Positions 42,730 through 51,414 are shown, counted from the stretch's first letter. The stretch is DNA of 61,965 nt from an uncultured Collinsella sp. (GCA_902491895.1 CABUJH010000005.1:1-61965); one strand, 5' to 3'. The notes: a model not told the origin generated them from the letters alone. Program-made: numbers and translations.

Positions 42730-44325
42730 CTACGCACGGATAACCTTGTCGACGTTCTGGAGCTGCAGTTCCTCGCCGTCCTGGCCCTCGATCACCACAT
42801 TTTGCAGGTCGAGTACCTTGACGTTTTGCGCGATGATGCCCTGACGCACCATGGGCTCAACGCCACAGGCCATGGCCGGAACAAAGGGCTCGGCATCCGG
42901 CGCGAAGGTCACGTGGACATCCTGGAACGTCAGACGCGTTACTTTGCTCTCGGGCAGACCCGTGATATAGGCCGCGGCAGCATGGCAGTTGGTGGCCTCG
43001 ATATCGCAAAACGTCGTGGCACCAAAGCCGGGCGTGCGGTCGTCGACAGGCAGCGCCTCGCGAGACTGCACGTAATCGGTCTTGCCATCCTTGTCACAGA
43101 AGTAGAAGGAGTTGACCACGAAGGGCGTGAGCACCTCGTCCATGCGAATGTGCTCAAAGATAATGCCCTCGTTGACGGCATCCTTGCCGCGCCCGCGGCG
43201 GGTCTTGACGCGCAGGCCGCGGTCGGTGCGCTCAAAGAGGCACTTGCTCACGGTAAGGTCCTTGATGCCGCCGGCGGCCTCTGAACCCAGGACCACGGCG
43301 CCGTGACCATCGTGCATGTAGCAGTGAGAGATCAGCACGTCGTGCGTAGCGGGACGAAGCTCGGGCTCAATGCCCAGCTTGCCGCTCTTGATGGCGATGC
43401 AGTCATCGCCCACCGAGAACTGACAGCCAAGGATGCGGACAAAGCCGCAGCTCTCGGGATCGAAACCGTCGGTGTTGTGGGAGTTCTTGGGACCCTCGAT
43501 CGACAGGCAAAGCGCGTCGACATGCTCGCACAGGACGGGATGGATATTCCACGCCGGGCTGTTGCGCACGGTAAAGCCGGCAAGGCTCACGTTTTGGCAC
43601 TCGGACAGGAAGATCATGCGCGGACGGGCGACCTCGCGGCCCTCCTCGGGACGGAAGATGTTCTTAAAGTCCTTGTTCCACCAGTTGTCCTCGGCAAAAT
43701 CGGTCTGACCGTCAATCGCGCCGCGACCATAGATGCACACGTCGTGCACGCCCAGACCCGTAAAGGTAGAACAGTAGGTCGAGAAGCTCTCCCCCTCCCA
43801 GCGGCCCAGGGGCAGCATATCGGTACCGGCATAACCGGCGCCCTCGTTGCCCGTGACCGTGCCCGGAATGTAGGCAAGCGCGGCACGATCGTGGCGGGCC
43901 AGCAGCACTGCCCCGTCGGCGAGCTCGATGTTGATATTGCTCTTAAGGAAGAGGGACTTGATACGATAGCTACCGGCGGGAATCAGCACGCGCCCGTCCT
44001 TGGGACAGGTCATGATGGCAGCCTGGATGTTGGTGGTGTCATCATGCTCGGCATCGCCCTTGGCGCCACAGTCGCAAACGTTGATGGTAAAGGGCTCAGC
44101 CGGCGTGGTGACACCTACGCTCAGCTCACGCTCGCCACAAACAAAACGAACCAGGTTGCGCTTGCCGGGGGTCAGGCCGTCGACATAGGTCTCGACCGTA
44201 TTCGTGGTACCGGCGGGCTCGTCGTTGACAAAGATCTCCCACGTATCGGCGCAGGTAAAGTAACCGCCGTCGTCAAGCTCGATCACGGCCGCGCGGGCGT
44301 TGCGCCAGATAACGTTCGTCTCCAT
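42730..44325 (-). CDS. GH28 polygalacturonase-type glycosidase
   Basis: 531 residues with an N-terminal FN3-like segment (about 1-85) and a GH28 right-handed beta-helix. All family motifs are visible: NTDGFDPESC, GDDCIAIKSG, GHGAVVLGSE and RGLRVKTRRGRG, so the three catalytic Asp, the His and the Arg-x-Lys are in place. It would hydrolyse alpha-1,4-galacturonide bonds; exo-action on oligomers is likely since there is no signal peptide. ATG at 44325 follows GAGGGAG. It is the second gene of the minus-strand pectin operon, 115 bp after the transporter, with a hairpin between. Confidence 0.93.
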   Translation of the reverse strand: METNVIWRNARAAVIELDDGGYFTCADTWEIFVNDEPAGTTNTVETYVDGLTPGKRNLVRFVCGERELSVGVTTPAEPFTINVCDCGAKGDAEHDDTTNIQAAIMTCPKDGRVLIPAGSYRIKSLFLKSNINIELADGAVLLARHDRAALAYIPGTVTGNEGAGYAGTDMLPLGRWEGESFSTYCSTFTGLGVHDVCIYGRGAIDGQTDFAEDNWWNKDFKNIFRPEEGREVARPRMIFLSECQNVSLAGFTVRNSPAWNIHPVLCEHVDALCLSIEGPKNSHNTDGFDPESCGFVRILGCQFSVGDDCIAIKSGKLGIEPELRPATHDVLISHCYMHDGHGAVVLGSEAAGGIKDLTVSKCLFERTDRGLRVKTRRGRGKDAVNEGIIFEHIRMDEVLTPFVVNSFYFCDKDGKTDYVQSREALPVDDRTPGFGATTFCDIEATNCHAAAAYITGLPESKVTRLTFQDVHVTFAPDAEPFVPAMACGVEPMVRQGIIAQNVKVLDLQNVVIEGQDGEELQLQNVDKVIRA

Positions 44326-44377
44326 GGGTTTCTCCCTCAAAAAGATGCTCTAAAGGCAAATTGTACGCTGTTGAAAA

Positions 44378-44417
44378 AGGGCCGTGCCTGCCGGCGGAAT
44401 TCCGGTGGCACGGCCCT
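44378..44417 (-). terminator. hairpin between the transporter and GH28 genes
   Basis: AGGGCCGTGCC and GGCACGGCCCT arms with an inner CCGG pair. A T-run is weak, so it may only reduce read-through from the transporter gene. Confidence 0.6.
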
Positions 44418-44440
44418 GTGATTTGGACGATATGTCGGCC

Positions 44441-46000
44441 TTACTCGGCGGGAGTTACGCTACCGTCCTGGAAGCCAACGTTGTTGTGGGCAAAGCAGTC
44501 CTCGTACTTAAAGCCGGAGAGCTCCTCGCAAAGCGCCTTGACCTCGGGCTTGACGTCGGCCATCTTGCCACCCTCCTTGACTCGGTGAATCTCGTCGCAA
44601 AGGACGTCGCGCTGCTCCTTGTCGATCTTGATGCCGCGGGCAAGGACGGCTGCAAGCAGGAAGAAGCCGGCGCAGCCGATGATCATGTAGCCGCAGATAT
44701 ACAGAGGCACGGTAGCGGGCTGGGTCACGGCGTCGCTATTGCCGGCGGTCTGAATGAAGCCGGAGGCAGCAAGGACGATAGCCCATACGTTGACGGCGAT
44801 AGCCTGGGCGATCTGCTGGCAGAGCTGCTGAGCGGAGCTGTAGATACCCTCGCGACGACGCAGGGTGATGAGCTCATCGACATCGGGGATGTAGTTGAGC
44901 AGAACATCGGGCAGGTACTGGAAGCCGACGTAGAAGAACTTCCAGATGGCGAAGATGATGGGGTAGGCGATCATGGCGATGGCGACCGTGGAGGTGCCGT
45001 TGATCTGACCAAAGGCGAAGTAGTTGAAGGCGATGATGCACGCAGCGCAACCGACATTTGCCAGGTACCAAGACTTGTGGAAGCCCTTCTTGGCCATGAG
45101 GGCGACCCAGATGGCGGTGCAGACGATAGCGACGACCTTGCCAGGCATCTCCATCACGGACTCGTAGGACTTAGGAATCTGCAGGCAGTAGACGATGAAG
45201 AAGGACAGGCACGCAGACCAGCAGGCAGCAGCGAGCTTCGTGGAGACCTGTGCATACAGGACCTTGCGGAAGGACTTGTTGCGGAAGGTGGAGATAACGT
45301 CGATAAAGAACTTCTTGATGCCCTCGCCGACGCTCTCGATCTTCTCCTGAGCGACCTCCTCGGGGGTGTGCTCCCACGTGGACAGGTACACGCAGAGCAG
45401 CGAGATTGCCATGACCGAAGCGTTGACCGTAGCAATGATGAAGTAGCTGAACGGGTTGGTCTCGCCGAAGGTGCCAAAGCCAAAGCCGACGAGTGCAGCC
45501 ATCAGGAAGCCGGCGGCGTTACCAAAGAGATGCTTGTAGCCGGTGAGGTACGTACGCTCCTTAAAGTCGTCGGTCATCTCGATGGTAAGCGGCGACAGGT
45601 TGGCGGTGCAGAACGTGTACGCGACGTTGTAGATCAGGTACAGCACAAAGTAGTACGGGAAGCCAAACGGCGTAGCCACGAAGATGAGCGGCTCGGCGAT
45701 CATCATCGGGATGGCCAGCAAGATCCAGAAACGACGACGACCAAAGATGCGGCCAATCTTGGTGGCATAGAAGTTATCGGCCACAAAACCCATCAGCGGG
45801 CAAAGAATGGCGTTGACATAGATGGCAAACGAGCTGATCAGTGCAGCCTCGCCTGCGGACAGGCCACACTCCGTGGACAGGAACAGCACCATGTAGCTGT
45901 GCGTAAAGGTCAGGGCACCGGAATTGAGCATACCGCCCATACCAAAGCCCAAGCGCGTCCAGAATGTGATCTTACGCTTTTTTCCGATCTTATTAGTCAT
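44441..46000 (-). CDS. GPH-family sugar/oligouronide:cation symporter
   Basis: 519 residues with 12 hydrophobic segments of the glycoside-pentoside-hexuronide family in the MFS superfamily (start TFWTRLGFGMGGMLNSGALTFTHSYMVLFLSTECGLS; conserved GRRRFWIL loop). Related proteins import hexuronides, glucuronides or oligosaccharides with sodium or protons. As the first gene of the pectin operon, before cytoplasmic GH28 and esterases, it probably brings in oligogalacturonides. ATG at 46000 follows GAGGGAG. Upstream are three GGTGAACGTT operators and a 21-bp-period direct repeat, so control looks complex. Confidence 0.88.
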   Translation of the reverse strand: MTNKIGKKRKITFWTRLGFGMGGMLNSGALTFTHSYMVLFLSTECGLSAGEAALISSFAIYVNAILCPLMGFVADNFYATKIGRIFGRRRFWILLAIPMMIAEPLIFVATPFGFPYYFVLYLIYNVAYTFCTANLSPLTIEMTDDFKERTYLTGYKHLFGNAAGFLMAALVGFGFGTFGETNPFSYFIIATVNASVMAISLLCVYLSTWEHTPEEVAQEKIESVGEGIKKFFIDVISTFRNKSFRKVLYAQVSTKLAAACWSACLSFFIVYCLQIPKSYESVMEMPGKVVAIVCTAIWVALMAKKGFHKSWYLANVGCAACIIAFNYFAFGQINGTSTVAIAMIAYPIIFAIWKFFYVGFQYLPDVLLNYIPDVDELITLRRREGIYSSAQQLCQQIAQAIAVNVWAIVLAASGFIQTAGNSDAVTQPATVPLYICGYMIIGCAGFFLLAAVLARGIKIDKEQRDVLCDEIHRVKEGGKMADVKPEVKALCEELSGFKYEDCFAHNNVGFQDGSVTPAE

Positions 46001-46083
46001 CGAGCTCCCTCTCTTTTCTCGATTGTCTTGTAACAAGACACTGGAGTCCATACCGACGTCTGTCTGTATGTCGTCCACTGGTA

Positions 46084-46139
46084 AGGTGAACGTTTAGCTA
46101 GATTATGCGCGATTACTTATGATAGGTGAACGTTCACTT
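46084..46139. promoter_or_regulatory. two GGTGAACGTT operators before the pectin transporter
   Basis: AGGTGAACGTTTAGCT (46084-46099) and AGGTGAACGTTCACTT (46124-46139), 40 bp apart, the spacing used by looping or cooperative LacI dimers. Confidence 0.65.
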
Positions 46140-46150
46140 GAATAATATCC

Positions 46151-46180
46151 TTGAACGGTCGTTTTTTATCGCTGAACGGA
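46151..46180 (-). promoter_or_regulatory. direct-repeat regulator site, LytTR-like geometry (transporter)
   Basis: TTGAACGGT (46151-46159) and CTGAACGGA (46172-46180), period exactly 21 bp. It lies about 150 bp upstream of the transporter start. Confidence 0.5.
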
Positions 46181-46242
46181 TATATAACTCGAAACAATCT
46201 CGATTACAGGGGCATTAACTGGGTTATGCTTTTTGAGCAATT

Positions 46243-46258
46243 AGGTGAACGTTTATTA
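46243..46258. promoter_or_regulatory. third GGTGAACGTT operator
   Basis: AGGTGAACGTTTATTA, one full half-site and a poor second half, between the direct repeat and the uxaA terminator. Confidence 0.5.
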
Positions 46259-46307
46259 TTTCGCCCCTCGTGCCCCTATAAAGACGCGCCATAACAGACA
46301 GAACAAA

Positions 46308-46341
46308 ATGGCCCCGCCGGGAGCACTCCCGACGGAGCCAT
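46308..46341 (-). terminator. terminator of the uxaCBA operon
   Basis: ATGGCCCCGCCGGGAG and CTCCCGACGGAGCCAT pair with two mismatches. The minus-strand exit reads TTTTGTTCTG. Confidence 0.75.
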
Positions 46342-46374
46342 GGTCAATAGCGCCCTATACGGACTTGTTTGCCA

Positions 46375-47859
46375 CTACAGGCAGACGCCGTCCTTCCAGA
46401 TACTGATCTCGTGACAGCCACGGCGCTCGGCACTCGTAAGTTTACCGCTCGCCGTCTCCAGCACCAGCTGGTACAGATCGTGGGCTGCCTCGTCGAGCGT
46501 GCGCTCACCTGTGGCAATCACGCCAGCGTTAAAGTCCATCCAGTTGGCCTTGTGGTCACACAAACGCTGATTGGTGAACACCTTGAGCGTAGGCACCGGC
46601 GCGCCAAACGGTGTGCCGCGGCCAGTCGAGAACAGAATCACGTGGCAGCCGGCAGCCGTCAACGCCGTGGTGGATACCATGTCGTTGCCCGGACCGCACA
46701 GCATGTTCAGGCCGTGTTTAGTTGCCTGGCCGGCATACGGCAGCACGTCGACGATGGGGGCAGATCCGCCCTTTTGCACGCAGCCGCAGCTCTTGTCCTC
46801 GAGCGTGGTAATACCGCCGTCCTTGTTGCCGGGACTCGGGTTCTCATAAACGACCTCGCCGTGGCTAATAAAGTAGTCCTTAAATCCATTGAGCATGTCG
46901 GAGGCAGCGTTAAAGACCTGCTCGTTCTCGCAACGGTCGAGCAGGATGCTCTCCGCGCCAAACATCTCGGGCACCTCGGTAAGCACCGACGTGCCGCCAC
47001 GGGCGACGACCATATCGCTCACGCGACCGATCGTGGGGTTGGCGGTAATGCCCGAAAGACCGTCGGAGCCGCCACACTTAAGACCAATGACCAGCTCGGA
47101 GGCCGGAATGGGCTCGCGCCTGGACTGCTTTGCCAGGTCTGCCAGCTCGGCCAGAATCTTGTGGCCCTCGATTTGCTCGTCGGCTACATCCTGGCAGGTG
47201 AGAAAGCGAACGCGCTCGTGATCGAAGTCACCGAGCTCGTCGAGCACCTGCTGGTGTGTGCAGTTCTCGCAACCGAGCGACAGGAACAGCACGCCGGCCG
47301 CATTAGGGTGACGCGAGAGCGCCACCAGCAGACGACGCGTCTGGACATGGTCGGCGCCGGTCTGCGAGCAACCGAACGGATGCGGGAAGTAGTAGACGCC
47401 CTCCAGCGAGCCATCGACCAGATCCTGGGCCTGCTCGCACATGGCACGGGCGACTTCGTTGACACAGCCGACCGTGGGGATGATCCACAGCTCGTTGCGC
47501 GTCGCGGCACGACCGTCGGCGCGGCGGAACCCCATAAAGGTCTCGGGCTCAACCGACTCAACGACCGGATGCGTGGGGTTGTAGGTGTACTCGACCTCGC
47601 CCGAAAGGTTGGTCTTCACATTGTGCGTGTGGAGCCACTGACCGGGCTGGACATCGCCCGTCACGTGTCCGATAGGAAGGCCGTACTTAATGACGTCCTC
47701 GCCGGCGGCAATCGAGCGCACCGCCATCTTATGGCCCTGCGGAATATCCTCCGCGGCCACGACCTCGCCCACCCCGGGAACCGCGACGGCGGTGCCCTTG
47801 GCAAGCGGCGACAGCGCGACGATCACGTTGTCGGCCGGATTGATCTGGATAGTGTTCAT
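46375..47859 (-). CDS. uxaA: altronate dehydratase
   Basis: Dehydrates D-altronate to KDG. 494 residues with an N-terminal SAF domain (1-90) and the C-terminal UxaA/GarD catalytic region. Conserved motifs include PHPFGCSQTG, LGCENCTHQQ, LKCGGSDGLSGITANP, and the metal-binding Cys/His set. ATG at 47859 follows AGGA at about 10 bases. It is the third gene of uxaC-uxaB-uxaA, 81 bp after uxaB. KDG made here would go to kdgK and eda at 24-26 kb. Confidence 0.94.
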   Translation of the reverse strand: MNTIQINPADNVIVALSPLAKGTAVAVPGVGEVVAAEDIPQGHKMAVRSIAAGEDVIKYGLPIGHVTGDVQPGQWLHTHNVKTNLSGEVEYTYNPTHPVVESVEPETFMGFRRADGRAATRNELWIIPTVGCVNEVARAMCEQAQDLVDGSLEGVYYFPHPFGCSQTGADHVQTRRLLVALSRHPNAAGVLFLSLGCENCTHQQVLDELGDFDHERVRFLTCQDVADEQIEGHKILAELADLAKQSRREPIPASELVIGLKCGGSDGLSGITANPTIGRVSDMVVARGGTSVLTEVPEMFGAESILLDRCENEQVFNAASDMLNGFKDYFISHGEVVYENPSPGNKDGGITTLEDKSCGCVQKGGSAPIVDVLPYAGQATKHGLNMLCGPGNDMVSTTALTAAGCHVILFSTGRGTPFGAPVPTLKVFTNQRLCDHKANWMDFNAGVIATGERTLDEAAHDLYQLVLETASGKLTSAERRGCHEISIWKDGVCL

Positions 47860-47940
47860 TGCAAATGGTCCTAACCCTACAGGTTGAGCAGAAGTCGAGA
47901 CGCGGGCACGCCGTCCCGCGCCCGCGTCTGCGCCGGAAAT

Positions 47941-49455
47941 TTACGCCTGAGCGTTGGCGAAGGCCTGCTTGGCACCCTCGGTGCGCACGACGGCGAGCGC
48001 ACTGACGACAAACTCCTCAAGACCGGCGATCTGCGTAAGGTCCTCGCCCCACATCTGCTCGTTGGTGAGCACGTCGTGCACCAGCTGGGCATCGTCGGCA
48101 CCGGCGTGGGCGGCGTAGAAATCGAGTACGAAGGCGTCGTCCTGAGCGGTGTACTCGGTGCCGTCGGAGCGACGCAGGTGCAGGCCGTCGCCCTCGCGGG
48201 ACACGAGCTCCTGCGTGTAGAAGGAGATGAGCGTAGCGAGGCTCGTCGCCAGGCACTTGGGCAGGTTGCCGGTCTCGGCAACGTAGTCCTTGAGCGTGGG
48301 CAGGTCGCGAGCGCGCCACTTAGCCGTGGAGTTGAGGCAGATGGAGAGCAGCGCATGATCAATAAACGGGTTGTCGAAGCGGTTTTCGACGGCGGCAGCA
48401 AAGGCCTTGCAGTCCTCGACATCCAAGTCGGCGGCAAGCGTCGGAATGACCTCGTCGTAGAGCATGGTGTTCATGAAGCCGCGAATGGTCTCGTCATGCA
48501 TGCAGTCGCGCACGATATCAAAGCCGGCAACCCAGGAACCCGGAACGAAGGCGGTATGGGCACCGTTGAGGATGCGGACCTTGCGCTTTTTGTACGGGGT
48601 GACGTCGGGAGTCACAAAGACACCCGGAAGACCAGCCTTCACAAAGGGAAGCTTCTCGGCAAGCGACTCGTCGCCCTGGATGCCCCACATCTGGAAGGGC
48701 TCGCGCACGGCCAGGAAGGGATCCTCGTAGCCCAGATGCTCGGCAACCGCCGCGGCCTCCTTAGGATCGCGGATGCGGCCGGGGACGATGGTGTCGACGA
48801 GCGTGGTGCAGACGGTGCAGTCGTTAGCCATCCACTGCGCAAACTCGTCCTCCCAGCCCCAGTCGCTCACATACTGGTTCATGATGCGCAGCAACTCCTC
48901 GCCGTTGTGATCGATGAGCTCGCAGGCGAGGACGATGACGCCCGGCTTACCGGCAGCCCAGCGGGTGTGGAGCACCTGGGCAAGCTTGGCGGGGAAGCTC
49001 GCAGGTGGCATGTCGTCGGCCTTGCAGGACGGGTCATAGGCGATACCGGCCTCGGTGGTGTTGGAGACGATGATCTCTAGGTCGTCGGAGGCGGCGACCT
49101 CCATCATGGCGCGATAGTCGTCCTCACGATACGGATTAAGGCAGCGGCTGCAGGCGCTGATCACGCGGGACTCGTCAACCGTGTTGCCGTTCTCCTTGCC
49201 GCGCACCAGCACGGTGTACAGGTCGTCCTGGGCATTGATACCGTCGGCAAAGCCAAAGGCACCGCTGATGGGCTGCACCATGACGACCTTGCCGTTCCAG
49301 CCGGTGGCCTCGTTGCCCATGTCAAAGAAACGGTCGACGAAGGCGCGCAGGAAATTGCCCTCGCCAAACTGCAGAACCTTCTCGGGAGCATCCTTGGGCA
49401 GCAAATAGCCCTTGTAGCCGATCTTCTCGAGCGCATCGTAGCTGATGTTCTCCAT
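47941..49455 (-). CDS. uxaB: tagaturonate reductase
   Basis: Reduces D-tagaturonate to D-altronate with NADH. 504 residues of the mannitol dehydrogenase/long-chain polyol family: LQFGEGNFLRAFVDRFFD at the N terminus for NAD binding, SNTTEAGI, and the catalytic lysine and Asn region around NGAHTAFVPG. ATG at 49455 follows AAGGAG. Fructuronate reductase (UxuB) has the same fold; UxaB is preferred because the neighbours are uxaC and uxaA, and no mannonate dehydratase is present. Confidence 0.92.
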   Translation of the reverse strand: MENISYDALEKIGYKGYLLPKDAPEKVLQFGEGNFLRAFVDRFFDMGNEATGWNGKVVMVQPISGAFGFADGINAQDDLYTVLVRGKENGNTVDESRVISACSRCLNPYREDDYRAMMEVAASDDLEIIVSNTTEAGIAYDPSCKADDMPPASFPAKLAQVLHTRWAAGKPGVIVLACELIDHNGEELLRIMNQYVSDWGWEDEFAQWMANDCTVCTTLVDTIVPGRIRDPKEAAAVAEHLGYEDPFLAVREPFQMWGIQGDESLAEKLPFVKAGLPGVFVTPDVTPYKKRKVRILNGAHTAFVPGSWVAGFDIVRDCMHDETIRGFMNTMLYDEVIPTLAADLDVEDCKAFAAAVENRFDNPFIDHALLSICLNSTAKWRARDLPTLKDYVAETGNLPKCLATSLATLISFYTQELVSREGDGLHLRRSDGTEYTAQDDAFVLDFYAAHAGADDAQLVHDVLTNEQMWGEDLTQIAGLEEFVVSALAVVRTEGAKQAFANAQA

Positions 49456-49551
49456 CTGTGTCTCTCCTTAGATAGCTGTTAGCGTGCAAGCAAAACAGGG
49501 GCGCCGCGTGTGGCAACGGCGCTCCCGAGTTCGATGTGATTCGATGCGGGC

Positions 49552-50979
49552 TTATGCCTCGACGGTGTCCAAATCAAAGCCAAAGTAGCGGACCGCGTTG
49601 TTGTAGCTGATGTCGCGCACGATACTGCCCAGCAGCTCCATGTCGGCCGGGTACTTGCCCTGCTCAACCCACTCGCCGATCACGCTGCACAGCACGCGAC
49701 GGAAGTACTCATGGCGCGGATAGGACAGGAAAGAGCGGGAGTCGGTAAGCATGCCCACAAAGTTGCCCAGCACGCCCTCGTTAGCCAGAGCCGTGAGTTG
49801 CTCGCGCATGCCGACCTCGTTGTCGTTGAACCACCAGGCGGAGCCGTTCTGGATCTTACCGGCGGTCGGAGCCTCCTGGAAGCAGCCCATGACGGTATCG
49901 ATCATGGTGTTATCGATGGGGTTCAGGCTGTACAGGATGGTCTTGGGCAGGCCGCAGGTCTCCTGGATGGAGTTGAGGAAATCGGCGAGCTGGTCGGACG
50001 GCGTGTAGTTGGAGATGCAGTCGTAGCCGGTGTCGGGACCGAGCTTGGCGAACATGGCGCGGTTGTTGTCGCGCTTGCAGCCAAAGTGCAGCTGCATGGC
50101 CCAGCCCAGACGGACATACTCACCGGCAACGAACTGCATAAAGGCAGTCTTGTACTTGAGGACTTCTTCCTCGGTGAGCGGCTCAGCAGCCAGGCCCTTG
50201 GCAAAGATGGCCTCGATCTCGTCGGCGGTAGCCGGGACGTACATGACGTAATCGAGTGCGTGGTCGGAGGCGCGGCAGCCCAGCTCGTGAGCAACGTCGT
50301 AGCGCTTGGAAATGGCGGACTTCATGCCCTCGAAGTCGCTGACCTCAACGCCGGCAGCCTCGGAGAGGTGCCTGCAGTAGTCGGCAAACTCCTGGCCACG
50401 CTCGATGCGCAGGGCGGCGTCGGGGCGCATGGCGGGAACGACCTGAACGTCAAAGCTGTCGTCGGCTGCAATCTTTTTGTGCCACTCAAAGCTGTCGGCG
50501 GGGTCGTCAGTAGTGCAGATCATGCGGACGTTGGACTGCTTGATCAGGTTGCGGCAGGTGAAACTGGCCTCGGCGAGCTTGGCGTTGGCAAGGTCCCAAA
50601 CCTCCTGGGCAGTCTTGCCGTTGAGGACGCCCTCGTAGCCAAAGTAGCGCTTAAGCTCCAGGTGGCTCCACTCAAAGACGGGGTTGCCGACGCAGCGACC
50701 CAGGGTCTCGGCCCACTTTTGGAACTTCTCGCGAGCAGGGGCGTCGCCAGTGATAAAGCGCTCGTCGACGCCGTTGGCACGCATCAGGCGCCACTTGTAG
50801 TGGTCGCCGCCCAGCCAAACCTCGGTGATGTTCTCGAAACGCTTGTCCTCCCAAATCTCCTTGGGAGAAATGTGGCAGTGGTAGTCGACGATGGGCATGC
50901 CCTCGGCAAAGTTGTGGAACAGCTCCTCGCCGGTCTTGGTGCTCAGCAGGAAATCCTGATCGTCCATGAAGTTTTTCAT
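49552..50979 (-). CDS. uxaC: glucuronate/galacturonate isomerase
   Basis: Converts D-galacturonate to D-tagaturonate (and D-glucuronate to D-fructuronate). 475 residues of the amidohydrolase-like fold with the start FLLSTKTGEELFHNFAEGMPIVDYHCHISPKEIWEDKRF, containing the His-x-His metal pair, and TDSRSFLSYPRHEYFRR near the C terminus. ATG at 50979 follows AAAGGGG; the frame upstream passes through an operator. It is first in the uxaC-uxaB-uxaA operon, which would be controlled by two perfect operators just upstream. Confidence 0.95.
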   Translation of the reverse strand: MKNFMDDQDFLLSTKTGEELFHNFAEGMPIVDYHCHISPKEIWEDKRFENITEVWLGGDHYKWRLMRANGVDERFITGDAPAREKFQKWAETLGRCVGNPVFEWSHLELKRYFGYEGVLNGKTAQEVWDLANAKLAEASFTCRNLIKQSNVRMICTTDDPADSFEWHKKIAADDSFDVQVVPAMRPDAALRIERGQEFADYCRHLSEAAGVEVSDFEGMKSAISKRYDVAHELGCRASDHALDYVMYVPATADEIEAIFAKGLAAEPLTEEEVLKYKTAFMQFVAGEYVRLGWAMQLHFGCKRDNNRAMFAKLGPDTGYDCISNYTPSDQLADFLNSIQETCGLPKTILYSLNPIDNTMIDTVMGCFQEAPTAGKIQNGSAWWFNDNEVGMREQLTALANEGVLGNFVGMLTDSRSFLSYPRHEYFRRVLCSVIGEWVEQGKYPADMELLGSIVRDISYNNAVRYFGFDLDTVEA

Positions 50980-51031
50980 CAAACAACCCCTTTGTTTGCG
51001 GAGCGGGCGCACAATACGCTCGTCATCCTCT

Positions 51032-51085
51032 AGGTGAACGTTCACCATACTAATCCATTACGACTCAAAAGGTGAACGTTCACCT
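51032..51085. promoter_or_regulatory. two GGTGAACGTTCACC operators before uxaC
   Basis: AGGTGAACGTTCACCA (51032-51047) and AGGTGAACGTTCACCT (51070-51085, a perfect 16-bp palindrome), 38 bp apart. The nearest regulator gene is the LacI-type protein at 51440-52519. Confidence 0.78.
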
Positions 51086-51097
51086 AACAACCATGGG

Positions 51098-51127
51098 GTG
51101 AACGGTAGGTTTTGCCCGTTCAACGGT
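51098..51127 (-). promoter_or_regulatory. direct-repeat regulator site, LytTR-like geometry (uxaC)
   Basis: GTGAACGGT (51098-51106) and TTCAACGGT (51119-51127), period exactly 21 bp, about 120-150 bp upstream of uxaC. Confidence 0.5.
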
Positions 51128-51215
51128 TGCCGGAGCTGTGACTTGCATGCATTGCGGACCGGTTGGCGTCCCCGAACACCGAACTTGAGCGCTTTTGCTC
51201 AGGTGGGTCATGTCC

Positions 51216-51414
51216 CGACGTACATTTTTGGGAGTATTCAGCATTGGAGCGCGCCGTGCGCCATCCTCAGCGTCCTATTTGGAACGCAGATAGCGCCCGA
51301 TCGGCATAAAAAGTGCCCCCGATGGCAAATTACGCCATCGGGGGCACTTAAAACAGTCGTTCTGCACCTCATTCAGGGCATGCCAATGCTGAATACTCCC
51401 AAAAATGCACGTCG
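51216..51414. mobile_element. 199-bp element with 32-bp terminal inverted repeats
   Basis: The ends CGACGTACATTTTTGGGAGT... (51216-51247) and its inverted copy (51383-51414) match at 31 of 32 positions. The 135-bp inside codes for nothing and contains one strong hairpin. It fits a small non-autonomous (MITE-like) element or a large structured RNA. No target duplication is obvious at the ends. Confidence 0.55.
51311..51349 (-). terminator. hairpin terminator candidate downstream of the LacI-type gene
   Basis: Perfect 16-bp arms AAGTGCCCCCGATGGC and GCCATCGGGGGCACTT. Minus-strand exit reads TTTTATGCC. It lies within the 199-bp element, about 90 bp after the gene stop. Confidence 0.75.

Larger units (their letters stand above)
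46001..46374. other. control region upstream of the pectin transporter
   Basis: 374 bp, AT-rich in its middle. It contains three operators, a LytTR-like direct repeat, and the uxaA terminator (own entries). No gene is seen. Confidence 0.65.

Noticed and set aside
47941..50979. A glucuronate-specific (uxu) operon
   Set aside because: UxaC accepts both uronates, but there is altronate dehydratase and no mannonate dehydratase, so the galacturonate branch fits.
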